From Edaphochlamys debaryana (lineage: Eukaryota > Chlorophyta > Chlorophyceae > Chlamydomonadales): DNA of 64,000 bases. The notes beneath the pieces were generated by a model. That model had not been told where the DNA came from. It ran no database searches and saw only the letters and a list, made by a program, of their open reading frames with translations. Below, piece after piece: positions 9,768 through 19,842 of this stretch. The stretch lies in assembly GCA_016858145.1 (NCBI GenBank), contig JAEHOE010000011.1:682001-746000 (forward strand), given 5' to 3'. Position numbers and translations under genes: made by a program. Numbering within the stretch: position 1 is the first letter of the stretch; the number at the start of each line of letters is the position of its first letter.

Positions 9768-9944
9768 CTCTCTGTGATGGAGTCAGAGTATAGAGTCAGA
9801 GTATGGAGAATCAGAGTATAGAGTCAGAGAGATGTATAGACAGAGTTGTAGCGGGGCCGGGGAGTACAGTCAATTTTCGGGCGAGTTGGCTGACGTCCAC
9901 ATCCTGGTCTCGTACCTGGTGCCAACCCAGCCAACATGATGACA

Positions 9945-11080
9945 CTAGAGCAGATTCTGGTGAAGCATGAGCAGATTCTGGTGAAGCATGAAGAGCTGCA
10001 GCAGCTGCTTCATGTGGTGCTGCGACAGGACCGGCAGCAGGTCATGGTACCAGTCATCGAGTGGGGAAGCGCCTGCATAGGCCATGTGTCCACGTCCACG
10101 GGGTCCAAATCCGGGGGGGCAGTCCGTTAGCTTCGCGAGCTCGTCCACTTGGTCGGCACCAGCGGTCTCCAGGAAGCCGCGCAAGAACCCCGCGTCCACG
10201 CGCGCCATGCAGTTGGTGACGCTGTAGCGTCGGATAACGCAGTTCATCTCGTAGTCGATGCCAGCGTGTGATTGGGGAGCGCTGTGCACGATGTCGCTGA
10301 GGGGCAGCTGCCACCCCGCGATCCCCGCCGGATAGCAGCTCCGCAAGGCGCCCGTTGTTTGACGGTCCTCCTTGTACGAGAGGTACAGCGCCGCCGTGGC
10401 TTTTGCCGGTTGGTGGGCGCAGGCTTTTCTGTTCAAGTGGAAGCTCAACTGTAATGCTATGCGGTTGTCTGCCGTGATCAGCAGACGTACGCGCACGCTC
10501 TCAAGAGCCGTCAGACTCCTCCGCGAGGTGTCGGGGTCAAAGGTGTCCGTGATGTGATCAAGAATGTCCGGACAGCGGCGGTCTACCTCCAGATCGACGC
10601 ACCCAGAGTAGGTGACGCTGACCGCAACGCCGACGCTCCTCTTGAGCTCCCGGATGAAGTGTTGCTGAGGAGCATGGCCAGCTGCTTGGCTGTCAGTCCC
10701 AGCAGCAGAAGCTCCATCACGTTTGGGAGCACGCCGTTGAGTACCACCGACGTGGACGAGCTCACGGAAGCCCAGATGTTGACTGGTTGCGTGCAGAGTT
10801 CGTAAAGCCGCGAGACATGCAGGAAGTCATCCAACGACGTGATGATATCAGGCACGCAAAAGGGGTGGAAGCTCGCTCCCGCGTCCAGCCCCGCTGGGAG
10901 GTCACAGCTCCGGGGGCTGGCGGCCACGTTCTGGCTGGCGGCAATGATGTCCGCCGCATATTCGTGGCATATGGCGAGCGTGACAAGGTCGTGAAAGTCC
11001 GGCACGTCCTCGCAGCTCGGGTCAACGTTGTCAATGATGAGTTGTTTCAACATGTCCATTGCATGTCCATTTGCATGCAT
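9945..11080 (-). pseudogene. Viral-type hypothetical protein split by a frameshift
   Basis: The first part starts near 11080 (MHANGHAMDMLKQLIIDNVD), runs through VVLNGVLPNVMELLLLGLTAKQLAMLL and goes out of frame near 10660. Another frame continues with coding-like text (HFIRELKRSVGVAVSVTYSG, CPDILDHITDTFDPD, VRVRLLITADNRIALQLSFHLNRK) to the stop at 9945. The pieces meet within a few codons, which implies one short indel rather than an intron, as no GT-AG pair fits. The 3' end carries a 21-bp duplication that repeats MLHQNLL just before the stop. The SRRSLTALESVRVRLLI...ALQLSFHLNRK segment has an alternating pattern that suggests a beta-rich domain. Family not recognised. Confidence 0.45.
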
Positions 11081-11184
11081 CAATGTGCCGGCTCCCCCGC
11101 CATCCTCTTCCTCGCCGCGGCCGGGCCCCCGCCAACCTCCTGAGTCAACCTCCTCAGTCAACCTCCTCAGTCAACCTCCTTACA

Positions 11185-12952
11185 CTAAGCATTGATGACC
11201 AGTCTCTTGCCGTTCACGTGCATGTCGTTCATCTTCGCGCGGATCCACTTCTTTGCGGCCGGGCGGAGGGCGACCCCATAGACTTGCACGTGGACCGTCG
11301 CGTTGCTCAGCAGGAGCGCCAGCACCGGCCATAGGGCTTCCTCAGACTCGGGTGCCTCGCGGTGGTGGATTATTATGAGCTCGGCGAGCTTGGACAGGCG
11401 CTCGAGAAGAAGTAGGTTCGGCAACACGTGGCAAGGTGCAGCACAGAGGGTGAGCTTCTGCATCAAGGAAGGGAAGGGCAGCAGAGTCAGTCAGAGTCAG
11501 TCAGAGTCAATAAGAGTAAATCAGAGTCAATAATGCTGACACAAGGCCCACCTTGAGGCTGGTGAAGCGGGCGAGGGTGTGGAAGTCATCGCATGAGAGC
11601 GCAATTCCATCCAACGAGAGCCCCGCCAGCTGCGCCCCCAGCAGCGCCTCCAGCCAGGGCGTGTGGTTGCGACGCCCGGGGCCGACCTCGGCGGCTCCGC
11701 CCACGGGCAGGGCGTCGCCCTCCCTGCAGCAAACCACAGCCACGGAGCTCGACGCCGCGCCCAGGGCCGTCACGCGCTCAGCGGCCACGCGCAGCGCCCG
11801 CTCCTGCTCTGGCAGCAGAGCATCTTGGGCCGGGTCTGGGATCAGAGTCAGGCGCACATCGAACAGCGGCAGCGCTGGGCTGGGCCCAATGAGAACCGGA
11901 AACCGCTCCGGCTCTTGGCCGGTCAGGTAAAGGTGGTCGAGCTTGGGGGGGAGAGACCAGGGCCCGCTGCCGTCCGGCGCAAACAGGGCCTTGCATACGA
12001 GGCACGCCAGCCTGGGTAGGCACGAGATCCATGAGACGTCCAGCAGGTCACCCACATCGAGCTTCACGAGGGCCGTGAGTGGCTGGAGCAGGGATTGGGC
12101 GATCCGCGGGGTTGTCGAGCGGATTCTTAGGCTGTGCAGGCCAACGAGGCTCGCCACGGGTGCCGCGGCCTCCCACGTTGTCAGCTTGAAGGCCTCCAGG
12201 TCCAGTTCCTGCAGCTGCGTGGCGCCCCGTAGCGACGAAGCCAGTGCCGGTTGGAGAACGTTGTCACCCCATGGGTAGAACAAGCTGAGGCCGTGCAGGC
12301 GCGGCGCGAGCAGCTGAAGCGCCGACGCCAGGGCGGCGGTATCCTCATCCTCCTCCTCCGCCGCCTCATCCTCCTCCTCCTCCGCCTCATCCTCCTCCTC
12401 CTCATCCTCCTCCTCGGGCATGTAGACCTCCTCGTACATGTAGATCGTCAGCACGCGCAGCTGCGGAAAGGCCTCCATGACCTGCTGAGGGACTGCTGCG
12501 AGCAGGTCCCCTTCCATTTGTAGCTCCACGGTCGGTAGCGGGGCCCAGCAGGAGACGTCCACGAAGGGGCGCAGCAGAGTCACCCTGTGCCACGCGCGTC
12601 AAGCCGAGGTCAAGCCGAGTCACCACGCGGGACCTTTCCAACCATAGCTATTGGCTGAAGTGGCTTACCCATCCTCCATCGCGCCGCCGGGTTCAAAGAA
12701 AACTTTTGCTGGCCGGCAGCCCCGCAGCAGCATGCCTTGCAGAAATGATCTCCGCTCAGCGATGGTGCATTCTCCCTGGTGAGTGTTAGCTGACAACGTC
12801 TTCTGGAGGGCGTCACACGCCGCGCGCATGCCGCGGCTCAGCAGCCGGACTTTCTGCTGATCCCCGTCGCTCAGGTAGTCCAGAACAATGCTAAGCAGTG
12901 GGACGTCTGTCAGAGACCAGGGCCGCGCAGGTGCGATCGCATTGGGGTCCAT
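11185..12952 (-). CDS. F-box/leucine-rich-repeat-like protein A (intact, 3 exons)
   Basis: Exons 12952-12669, 12584-11552 and 11457-11185 join in phase (2, then 0) through GTAAGC/CACAG and GTGGGC/GCAG sites and give 529 residues. The N-terminus holds an F-box-like helix set (VPLLSIVLDYLSDGDQQKVRLLSRGMRAACD). The large second exon carries irregular leucine-rich repeats (LRVLTIYMYEEV, LHGLSLFYPWGD, LQELDLEAFKLT, LVKLDVGDLLD), interrupted by a Glu-rich run (12330-12420). Family knowledge: F-box proteins recruit targets to SCF ubiquitin ligases through LRRs. It is paralogous to gene B at 21603-23338, with the same first intron. Giant viruses of protists often carry F-box proteins, so viral or host origin is undecided. 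Confidence 0.6.
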
Positions 12953-13164
12953 TTGCTTTTGCTGTTTGTCTTTTGTTTGTAGACAGTGCGTGTGTAGACT
13001 GTGCAGTTTCCACTGTGCAATGCTGCGCACGTTCACGTTCTCTATGACTTCTATACCATCGCTTGCATCACGACCATCGCTTGAACGTGATGCTGCATCG
13101 CATTTCGAAAGCTCCGTTACTGCATTACGCTGGAATGGAGAAGCTGTTGACTCCGAAGGACTCC

Positions 13165-13260
13165 ATCGTGGACTCGGACTCCCCGCCCCCCGCGGACTTG
13201 GACTCCCCGCCCCCCGCGGACTCGGACTCCCCGCCCCCCGCGGACTCGGACGCCAGGACC
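13165..13260 (+). repeat. Four tandem ~24-bp GC-rich repeats upstream of F-box/LRR gene A
   Basis: Units of the type CCCCGCGGACTCGGACTCC repeat about four times, 200 bp upstream of the start of gene A. In translation they read as Ser-Pro-Arg-Gly-Ala-Gly or Asp-Ser-Pro-Pro-Pro-Ala-Asp. Gene B has comparable short repeats inside its N-terminal coding sequence, so this may be an unused N-terminal extension or 5' leader. Confidence 0.7.
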
Positions 13261-13363
13261 CCGACCTCATTGAAAATGAGAGGGCCATTCAGAGTGCACC
13301 AGGAAAAATTGAATGGCATGACGCAGTATTTGGCTATAGGATTACCGATTTACAACGACTACA

Positions 13364-13777
13364 ATGACTACAACGTCAGAGACAATGGCGCACGTCATCA
13401 TCAAAGTTGAGGCTCCGCTCGATTCTACAACCGGGTCTACTTTCAACGCGAAACCGGAGCCTGTCACGACGACGACTCTAGGGCTAGGCGCTTGGCATGA
13501 ACTGCCGAGGCAGGTCGAGCCCAAAGCGCTGTCACGGACGAGGGCCGAGGCAGCCCGGGCGAATGCCGAGCTGATGCACCTGCAACGGGAAATGCTGCGG
13601 GTACGCAAGGAAAACAAGCGTCTACAGACGGCGCTCTCCTCTGCGCACCAGAGCCTTCAAGTGTTCATGAAACCGGGCCCCAACTGGCGGGCCATGTACG
13701 AGGAGCTCCTCCTCGAGACCAGCCGGGAGCGCAGTTTGACTTCCTCAAGCTCGCCTTCCTCAAGCAATCTCGACTAG
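13364..13777 (+). CDS. Small coiled-coil protein (137 aa)
   Basis: The product has a Thr-rich N-terminus, then a clear heptad-rich segment at residues 57-100 (RTRAEAARANAELMHLQ, REMLRVRKENKRLQTAL) typical of a coiled coil or leucine zipper, an ELLLETSRERS helix and a Ser-rich end. There is no basic DNA-binding region beyond scattered Arg/Lys. It ends 160 bp from the convergent C2H2 gene, with a strong hairpin between them. No family recognised; a virion or regulatory role is only a guess. Confidence 0.5.
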   Translation: MTTTSETMAHVIIKVEAPLDSTTGSTFNAKPEPVTTTTLGLGAWHELPRQVEPKALSRTRAEAARANAELMHLQREMLRVRKENKRLQTALSSAHQSLQVFMKPGPNWRAMYEELLLETSRERSLTSSSSPSSSNLD

Positions 13778-13865
13778 ACTCAGCAAGTCTATTCTTTGAT
13801 GCTCATGTCATGTGTGGGCCTTCTCATCCCCAAACGTAATTGCTTCTGGTGAGCCAGCCAGGCAT

Positions 13866-13926
13866 GGGGGTACCCCCCCCTCAATAATTACCCAATAATT
13901 AATTAGGGGGGGGGGGTGCCCCCCCT
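13866..13926. terminator. Strong G/C-arm hairpin between two convergent genes
   Basis: A GGGGGTACCCCCCCC arm followed by a TCAATAATTA segment is mirrored by TAATTAGG, a long G run and TGCCCCCC. The stem is about 24 bp with a short A/T loop. It sits midway between the stops at 13777 (+) and 13936 (-). In mimiviruses, hairpins at transcript ends direct 3'-end formation; by analogy this may end both transcripts. Confidence 0.55.
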
Positions 13927-13935
13927 GAGCATCAG

Positions 13936-14901
13936 CTAACTTTGTTTCAGTTTGGCAACTTGGGCATCTCTGTGGTCGATCATCAAATTCAACGTCCTGG
14001 ATTTGGCATCGTTTCTCACACGAGGGAACTCCGCGCTGTTGAACTCCATGTTCCATGCGGCGACGTCAGGGTCGTCATGAACGGCTTTTGTGCGAGTGAT
14101 CAGATGAGTTTGCCACCGGCATGTGACTTTGTTGAGGACGTCATCGAGCATGTCTGTCTTCCACGCGGTGCCGTCGTACACCTGCACTTGCCTGTTCTTG
14201 CTGCTCTTCAGGCGGATGTTGTGGTTCTCGGGGTGGTGTGGGTGGAAGTGCACGTCTCGTATCATGCTGACGACACCCGCATTTTGCTGCTTGACTAAAG
14301 AATCGAGGGCGGCCTGGTCAAGGTAGGACACGTCCTCACTGAAGAGGGTGTTGATGGTGTACGTGATGTTGTTGTTGGTCGTGACATTGGTCGTGACATT
14401 GTTGGTCGTGACGTTGTAGGTCGTCGGGTTGTGGATGTTCACGTTGGGTGTGCTGGTTGAGGAGTAGGTGGAGTAGCTAGAGTTGTCGATGACCCCGCGC
14501 TGCTCAAGGAGGCTCCTGCAGAGCTGCTCCAGCTCAGCTACGCGGCTCTGGAGCTGACGGACTTGAAGGTCGTGCTGCGCCTCTGGTGCCTGCTTTGCGT
14601 CTGGCGGGACTAGCGGGACTGGGCACCTGAGCTTGCATGTGTCCATGTGCCGCAGCATGTGCTGATGCCTGCTGAACGTCTTGCCGCACTCGGGACACGT
14701 TGTGCTCGCCCGTGGTTGCCCCCGCGGCCGCGCAGCAGCTAAGGAGCCGGAACCGCCATGTACTTTAGTGTGTGACTCCCCTGATGCCTGAGACTCCTGA
14801 GGCTGCACAGCGAGAGGTGTGCATGGGCGCTTGCGCTGCAGATGCGCCTGGAGGACATGGCGGTATGGTGTTTGGTACGCGCAATGCGGGCAGCAATGCA
14901 T
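13936..14901 (-). CDS. C2H2 zinc-finger protein with giant-virus-type C-terminal domain
   Basis: The 321-aa product begins with a C2H2 unit (CCPHCAYQTPYRHVLQAHLQRK) and has a second at residues 69-90 (CPECGKTFSRHQHMLRHMDTC). A coiled coil (VRQLQSRVAELEQLCRSLLEQ) and an Asn/Thr-rich stretch (TTNNVTTNVTTNNNITYTIN) follow. The last part contains the VHFHPHHPENHNIRLKSSKN and VYDGTAWKTDMLDDVL motifs. That 'HFNPxHPENxNI...xxYDGxxW' domain after Asn-rich sequence is a recurring architecture in mimivirus-like and klosneuvirus genomes. I take it as good evidence of Nucleocytoviricota origin. DNA or RNA binding is likely; the target is unknown. It diverges from the nuclease gene across the repeat-bearing region at 14953-15050. 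Confidence 0.85.
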   Translation of the reverse strand: MHCCPHCAYQTPYRHVLQAHLQRKRPCTPLAVQPQESQASGESHTKVHGGSGSLAAARPRGQPRASTTCPECGKTFSRHQHMLRHMDTCKLRCPVPLVPPDAKQAPEAQHDLQVRQLQSRVAELEQLCRSLLEQRGVIDNSSYSTYSSTSTPNVNIHNPTTYNVTTNNVTTNVTTNNNITYTINTLFSEDVSYLDQAALDSLVKQQNAGVVSMIRDVHFHPHHPENHNIRLKSSKNRQVQVYDGTAWKTDMLDDVLNKVTCRWQTHLITRTKAVHDDPDVAAWNMEFNSAEFPRVRNDAKSRTLNLMIDHRDAQVAKLKQS

Positions 14902-14952
14902 CTCTCTTTACAGTTGGGACACTGCAATCATTATACCTTTTCTACCCGGCAT

Positions 14953-15050
14953 GGGGTAAAAAATGCGCATAGTTGGGGTAAAAAATGCAGGGGGTGGGTA
15001 GAAAGTGCTGGATAGGGTAGAAAATGCGTCAACAAATTGGGTATAAATTC
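14953..15050. promoter_or_regulatory. Five imperfect GGGTAnAAAnTGC repeats between divergent viral-type genes
   Basis: Copies begin at 14953, 14975, 14996, 15015 and 15039, all in the same orientation, spaced about 20-24 bp (two helical turns). They lie between the C2H2 gene (start 14901, minus) and the nuclease gene (start near 15167, plus). Regular helical phasing suggests a multi-site operator or promoter array. No such motif is known to me. Confidence 0.55.
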
Positions 15051-15118
15051 TCGCCTTGGGGGCCCGGTACCAACACTAGCTTCTACGAGACGTGTAGGCA
15101 CCGCATGACACACCGTGC

Positions 15119-15891
15119 GTGGCAACCTTGACCTCATCCACACCCACCGCCTTGCGTACTTTACCAATGCATGCACTGCTCAGCGAGGCTTTTGCCCAGG
15201 TCAAACTCAACTTGGACGCCGCCTCCCTGGCCAACGCAGGGACAGCAGAAGGCCTTCGGCGTGTGCAGCGGCAGCAGGAGGAGTTTAGGAGTTTACTCGG
15301 CAGCTGGATGCCTTTACTCAGCAGCAGCAGCAGGAGGCAACTGCAAAACGGGATGCGGTGATCAAGGCTCGCATTGATGGGCTTGAAGGGTACTACTACA
15401 ACACAAACGCCGCCGAGTGCATCGAGTACGTGGTCACAGACGTCGTGGATGACTTGGTGCAAGCGGAGCTCGGGTTCCACCTTGAGGACCGGATGCAGCA
15501 CATCCAATTGTACGATCAGTGTGGCACTCACCTTGGCGAGATTGGTGGGCTGTTGGTGTACGCTGTGACGACGGGTCAAGCCGACGACAAGACGCGCATG
15601 GTGGCCGTGGCGGTGGAGGCCAAGAGCAACATGACACCAAAAGAGTTCGACAAGGTCCACGTCAACATCCGACACCTGAAGGGCGCCATTGCGATGGGCA
15701 TGGATGCCTGTGGTGACTACAAGTACACAAAGCTGTGCCGCTCTCTCAGCGTGCTGCAGGGCGCCCAGCTGTCCGTGGCTGTTGGGGCGCCGGTTGTACC
15801 TGCCGAGATCGCATCATTGGCTGCCGAGCTTGGATACCTGGTCGTGGAGGACATTTGGGATGGGCAGTACAAGGCTGGTACCTGTCTCTAA
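15119..15891 (+). pseudogene. Coiled-coil PD-(D/E)XK nuclease-like protein, broken by an 8-bp tandem duplication
   Basis: The likely start is the Met at 15167 (MHALLSEAFAQVKLN); 15119 is an upstream alternative. The coiled-coil N-terminus runs to RQQEEF, where GGAGTTTA is duplicated (15280-15287 and 15288-15295) and shifts the frame. The downstream frame continues the coiled coil (TRQLDAFTQQQQQEAT) and then a globular domain with HLEDRMQHIQLYDQCGTHLG, VAVAVEAKSNMTPKEFDKV and VHVNIRHL. The 'hydrophobic-E-A-K' strand after a D/G-rich hairpin is the PD-(D/E)XK pattern seen in DUF3782-like proteins of cyanobacteria and giant viruses. Removing one repeat copy would restore the frame exactly, so the break is recent. 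The domain call is by motif only. Confidence 0.6.
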
Positions 15892-16092
15892 CTTCTCTCG
15901 CCTTAGTTCTCAAAACGTCTCTTCAACTTCGAGTGGTGAATGTAGCTTCCACCCGCGCCAAATGTTGGAAATGCCGTTCGACTTCTAAATCAGGGGGCCA
16001 AGCGCCACCTCTGCCAACTCCCGGAACACCTTGCGGCGCTCAAAAAGAGTCTACAAGAGACTTCACCCCCCGCGCCCCTCTCAGCGCCCCTT

Positions 16093-18766
16093 TCAGGGCC
16101 CTCCGCACGCCGCCTTGTGCCCCGCCTTCCAGTCCTCCCGCTGGCACTCCTTGCAACAGTACTCCACCCGCCCGCACCCCCCGCACTTCTGCCGCTTCAG
16201 CGCTACCTCGCTGTCGCCCGCCAGGTTGACGCAGGCGGGACTGGCGCAGGCGGGCGGCAGGCCCAGGCGCCGCCGGGCCTCGGCCGGTGGCACGAGCAGC
16301 GGCGACAGCGTTTGCAGCAGGCTTGCAGGTTTGGTGCTCGGCTGCAGTTGCGGCAGGGTGCTTTCGAACGCTGGTGACCCTGCCTCCAGGTGTGCCGCCA
16401 GGAGACAGAGGATGATGGGCCCCGCACGCGGGCCGAAGCTCTCGCTCTCCCGCGCGAGAGCCCGCACCGCCTCTGGCCGCCACGCGAAGTCGCCTTGCGC
16501 CCGCAGGACCTCGTCCGGGACGGCGCACGCCAGGTGTGCCGCAGTGTCAGCGATGGAATCCTCTGAGCACCTGGCGCTCCTCTCGAGTACTCTGTACACT
16601 TGCATGGCCGCGCCCACCAGCGGCACGAGGCCCGCCTGCCTAATTGCGTCGAGGCGCCAGCCGCCTCCGGAGCAGGACGACGAGAGCAAGCCGGCACACA
16701 TGGCTGAGTCCATGATGATGCGGAAGCAAGTGCACCACCCGGCCTCCGCGCGTAGTGAGGCCAGCGCGGTAAACAGGACGACATTTTGCCGCTGCAGGCT
16801 CGAGAGTATCGGCAGCCACTCGCCGACGGCGATGGACAGCACGAGGCCCAAGGTCTCCGCCCTCTGCGCCGGAACGCCGGCGCCGTTGAAGACCGCGGGG
16901 TTGACGGCCGCGTCCAGGACGCTGGTGGCCAGCCTCAAGGCGATTCCGCCGAACGTGCGTGCTCCCAGGCGCAGCGCTCGCCGCAGGTGCTTGGTCACCG
17001 AGGCCACGAAGGCCGCTGCCTGGAGGCCGTCCCCGTAGGCCAGGAGGGACATGAGAGTGCGCGCGGGTCCGAGGGCCTCGCCGTCCCTGGTCAGGTCCCG
17101 CAGCAGCCACGGCAGCATGGCCGACCTTGGGGGCCTCGGCTATCTCCGGCCCTGCGCGTTGCAGCAGCTGCTCCAGGTCCTGCAGCAGCTGCTCCGCCAC
17201 GGCAGCATGGCCGACCTTGGGGACGTCGACGACCTCCGATACAGTGCGCCGCAGCAGCCGCTCCAGGAAGGGCAGCGCGCCGCCGGCCAGCGCCGCCACG
17301 ACGCCTGGCGGGCCACCCCCTCCGCCTTCACTACTGCCTGCACGGGGAAGGACCAATGTGCAACATTAGAGTCGGAACATCTGAGTCTGAGTAATTTGAA
17401 ATGGCTACTGCACTACGTACCGACGTGGGCGTCAATGTCCAGCATCTGCGCGAGCCCCGCGACAGCAGTTGCGGCGACCTCCCAGAAGAGAGACGCCTGA
17501 CGACAGACGTCGGCCGCCAGATCCGTCCAGCGCCCGGGCCAGGGACGGCGGGACAGGATGCAGTCCACCAGTGAGCGCATCTTGACGTCGGCGACCATGG
17601 CGTTCTCCTCAGACCCCCGCAGGCAGCTGGGCCTGCGCGCCGTTGCCGCCGCCGCCGCCGCGGTCCACGCGCGGAGGAGCACCTTGACCGTCGCGAAGGG
17701 ACCCCACGCGGGCGCCGGCATGTTTGGGTGCAGCCTGCTCGCCAGGGTCGTTAGCGTTAGGACTCTGCTCTGCTCGTTGTGCGTGCTCGCTAGCTGCCGG
17801 AGTCCGGCGTCGAGTCCGGCGTCGAGTCCGCGCAGCGCTGCCCACCCCAGGGCGCAGACCATGTGGCTGGCCCAGTGGCTGGCGAGGGCCCGCCGCAGCT
17901 GCTCCTTGGTCCCCGCCTCCACTTTGATCAGGAGGTCGAGGAACTGCCCGTAGGCCCTTGCGTACTCTTGGTACATCTTGGCCAACTTGCCCTCCATCAA
18001 CAAGGGGCCGCACGTGCACTGAGCGGTGTCGAGGAAGAGCGCGGCGTGGTCCAGGACGTGCGAGGACGCCAGGGCCGCCACCAGCGGGCCGCGCAGAGCT
18101 GCGCCGTGGGCGCCCTCCGCAACCTTGGTGATCCTGGTCAGGAGCAGTATGGGCGCAAAGAAGACGGACGACACATGGAGACGCCCCGGTTTCAGGACCA
18201 GCGCACGCGTAGACCCACACAGTGCGCCGTTGGTGCTCGACCTTGTCCGTGTCCGCGGCGTATGCCGGCTTCACGGGCAGCCGCAGCGCCACGGCCACGA
18301 GCTTCAGGAGCCCATCACGAGCTGCCGAATCCTTGAGGACCTCGCAACGGGCATTGTCACCCTGCAGGAAGACCCTCAGCTCCTCTAGCTTGTCGAGCGT
18401 GTCAAGCTCAGGAAGATTCCTGGACAGGAGGAGTCGCTCCGCGAGCTCTCCCAGGCCCGCAAACTTCGCAAGCTTCTCCCGCGCGCCTACTGGAGCTTGC
18501 TCGTGCGGCAGTAGACCCTGCTCACGCGGCAAGGGAGCCCGCTGACGCGTACGCAACAGCATCGCACTAAGGTGTAAGGCAATGGCCTGGAGCGGCCATG
18601 GCACTGGGTAGCCGGCAATACCGTTCGATAAAATGAAGGCAAGAGGAAAGAGGCACGAGGAAAGAATCACGAGTGCATAACATAACGCCATGTTCGGCCC
18701 TGAAGTACGACCGGTCAGCCTCCGACAATGCCTCAGTCTCTGGTCGGCTTCTTCCATTGAGGTCAA
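16093..18766 (-). pseudogene. MYND-finger protein 1 with helical-repeat body, carrying two frameshifts
   Basis: The C-terminus is a clear MYND zinc finger (KCGGCGRVEYCCKECQREDWKAGHKAAC) on a long alpha-helical, armadillo-like body. One intron (17420-17338) is in phase: the exon ends ...LAQMLDIDAHVG and resumes in a Gly-rich stretch. Frame is lost twice. Near 18205-18215, coding text continues in another frame (LVLKPGRLHVSSVFFAP). At 17108-17110, one of two 90-bp internal repeats lacks 8 bp (TGCTCCGC on the plus strand) relative to its partner at 17198. The N-terminal hydrophobic stretch (MALCYALVILSSCLF) may not belong. MYND fingers bind proline-rich partners. Paralog of MYND gene 2 at 23791-26208. 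Confidence 0.6.
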
Positions 18767-18789
18767 TGCAAAGATTAGAAGAAGCCGAG

Positions 18790-18990
18790 ACGGTCGCGAA
18801 GGAGCGGGATGGGCTCGGTGGGAGGGGTGACACGCGCTGAAATGTTGTGAAAGTCATGCAAAAGTCCAAAAAATTGTCCTGCATCCCCTCAACATTAGAG
18901 CAGGGATGCGGGTGGTCGCCGACCAGTGCACTTGTTGCATTGCGCTTTCCGTGTAACTTGTCTTCCGTGTCTTCTTTGCCCTCGAAACTA
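18790..18990. repeat. Dispersed repeat, copy 1
   Basis: About 200 bp closely match 26612-26805, including GGGCTCGGTGGGAGGGGTG, ACACGCGCTGAAATGTTG, CAATTGTCCTGCATCCCCTC-like sequence and CGCCGACCAGTGC. A shorter match lies at 52225-52318. This copy has no transposase beside it, so it looks like a solo end of a transposable element. Confidence 0.75.
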
Positions 18991-19056
18991 GTCTGTCCCA
19001 ACGAGGTCAGTGGTGACACCACCTTTCTTCGTCCCACCCCCCGTGGGGTGAACCCC

Positions 19057-19842
19057 TCAGCGCCGCCCGAGCGTCAGCTGCGGGACCTCGTCAACGGTGA
19101 CCATCCGGTCAAGGGCGAGCGCCATTTCCATGATGCGCATCCAGACCTCCGTAGGCACCGCCGGGAATGCGCGGAGGAGCGCCGCCTTGGCGTAGGACAG
19201 CCGTCCCACGTACGGCGCCTCCTGGCGCTCGTACACGCGCGCGAAGATGCGGCGCGTCATGATCTTGATCATGATCTGGTCGACCGCCAGGTCGGGGATC
19301 CTGAGCGCCGCCAGTCCCTGCCACAAGCAGCAGTCCTTGTGGATCTCCGCGTCAGGCCGGACGTCCTCCCGTACGCGGAGGAGTCTCTCGTCCTTCCACG
19401 ATGAGTTCCAATCAGGCATGGACCAGGATGTCTTGGCCCTCAGGGGCCCGTCCGGCGTCAGGTTGCCACCAGCCCACGCGCAACCACTCCTCCGCACGAA
19501 GGGCTTGCCGACCCGGAAGTCCTCGTCGTCGAACTCGTCCGTTGGGCTCACCTTTGCGCAAGCGTCACAGTACAGCGCGTGTTCCGTGACCCGCGCGATG
19601 CTCTTCAAGGAGAGCTCGTGCACCGCGGCGCAACCGGAGCACGTGAAGCTACCGACGGGCACGAAGCCTAGCTCGTTCACCACTCGGAACGTGTCTTTGG
19701 GGTCCTGCACGGGACCACTGTTGCGGATACGGACCATGGTGTATCGCGCAGGGATGTAGCCGATGATGCGTGCCTTGCCGCCGCCGTACTCCATGATGTG
19801 CTCAAAGTCCTCCGCGGACGCGAGATTGAGTAGGTAAGACAT
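19057..19842 (-). CDS. Hypothetical zinc-binding-type protein (261 aa)
   Basis: The protein carries C-x2-C pairs in FTCSGCAAVHEL and YCDACAKVS, a Trp-rich middle (KTSWSMPDWNSSWKDERLL) and a helical C-terminal half (QIMIKIMTRRIFARVYERQ, PTEVWMRIMEMALALDRMV) whose 'PTEVWMRI' resembles an F-box-like start. The frame is unbroken with no need for introns. Reading from MSYLLNLASAEDF fits a normal N-terminus. Its single-exon form and neighbours suggest a viral gene. I do not recognise the family. Confidence 0.5.
   Translation of the reverse strand: MSYLLNLASAEDFEHIMEYGGGKARIIGYIPARYTMVRIRNSGPVQDPKDTFRVVNELGFVPVGSFTCSGCAAVHELSLKSIARVTEHALYCDACAKVSPTDEFDDEDFRVGKPFVRRSGCAWAGGNLTPDGPLRAKTSWSMPDWNSSWKDERLLRVREDVRPDAEIHKDCCLWQGLAALRIPDLAVDQIMIKIMTRRIFARVYERQEAPYVGRLSYAKAALLRAFPAVPTEVWMRIMEMALALDRMVTVDEVPQLTLGRR

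Noticed and set aside
9936..10130. Small plus-strand coiled-coil frame (MMTLEQILVKHEQ...)
   Set aside because: It mirrors the duplicated 3' end of the minus-strand gene at 9945-11080, which has the better long-range coding pattern.
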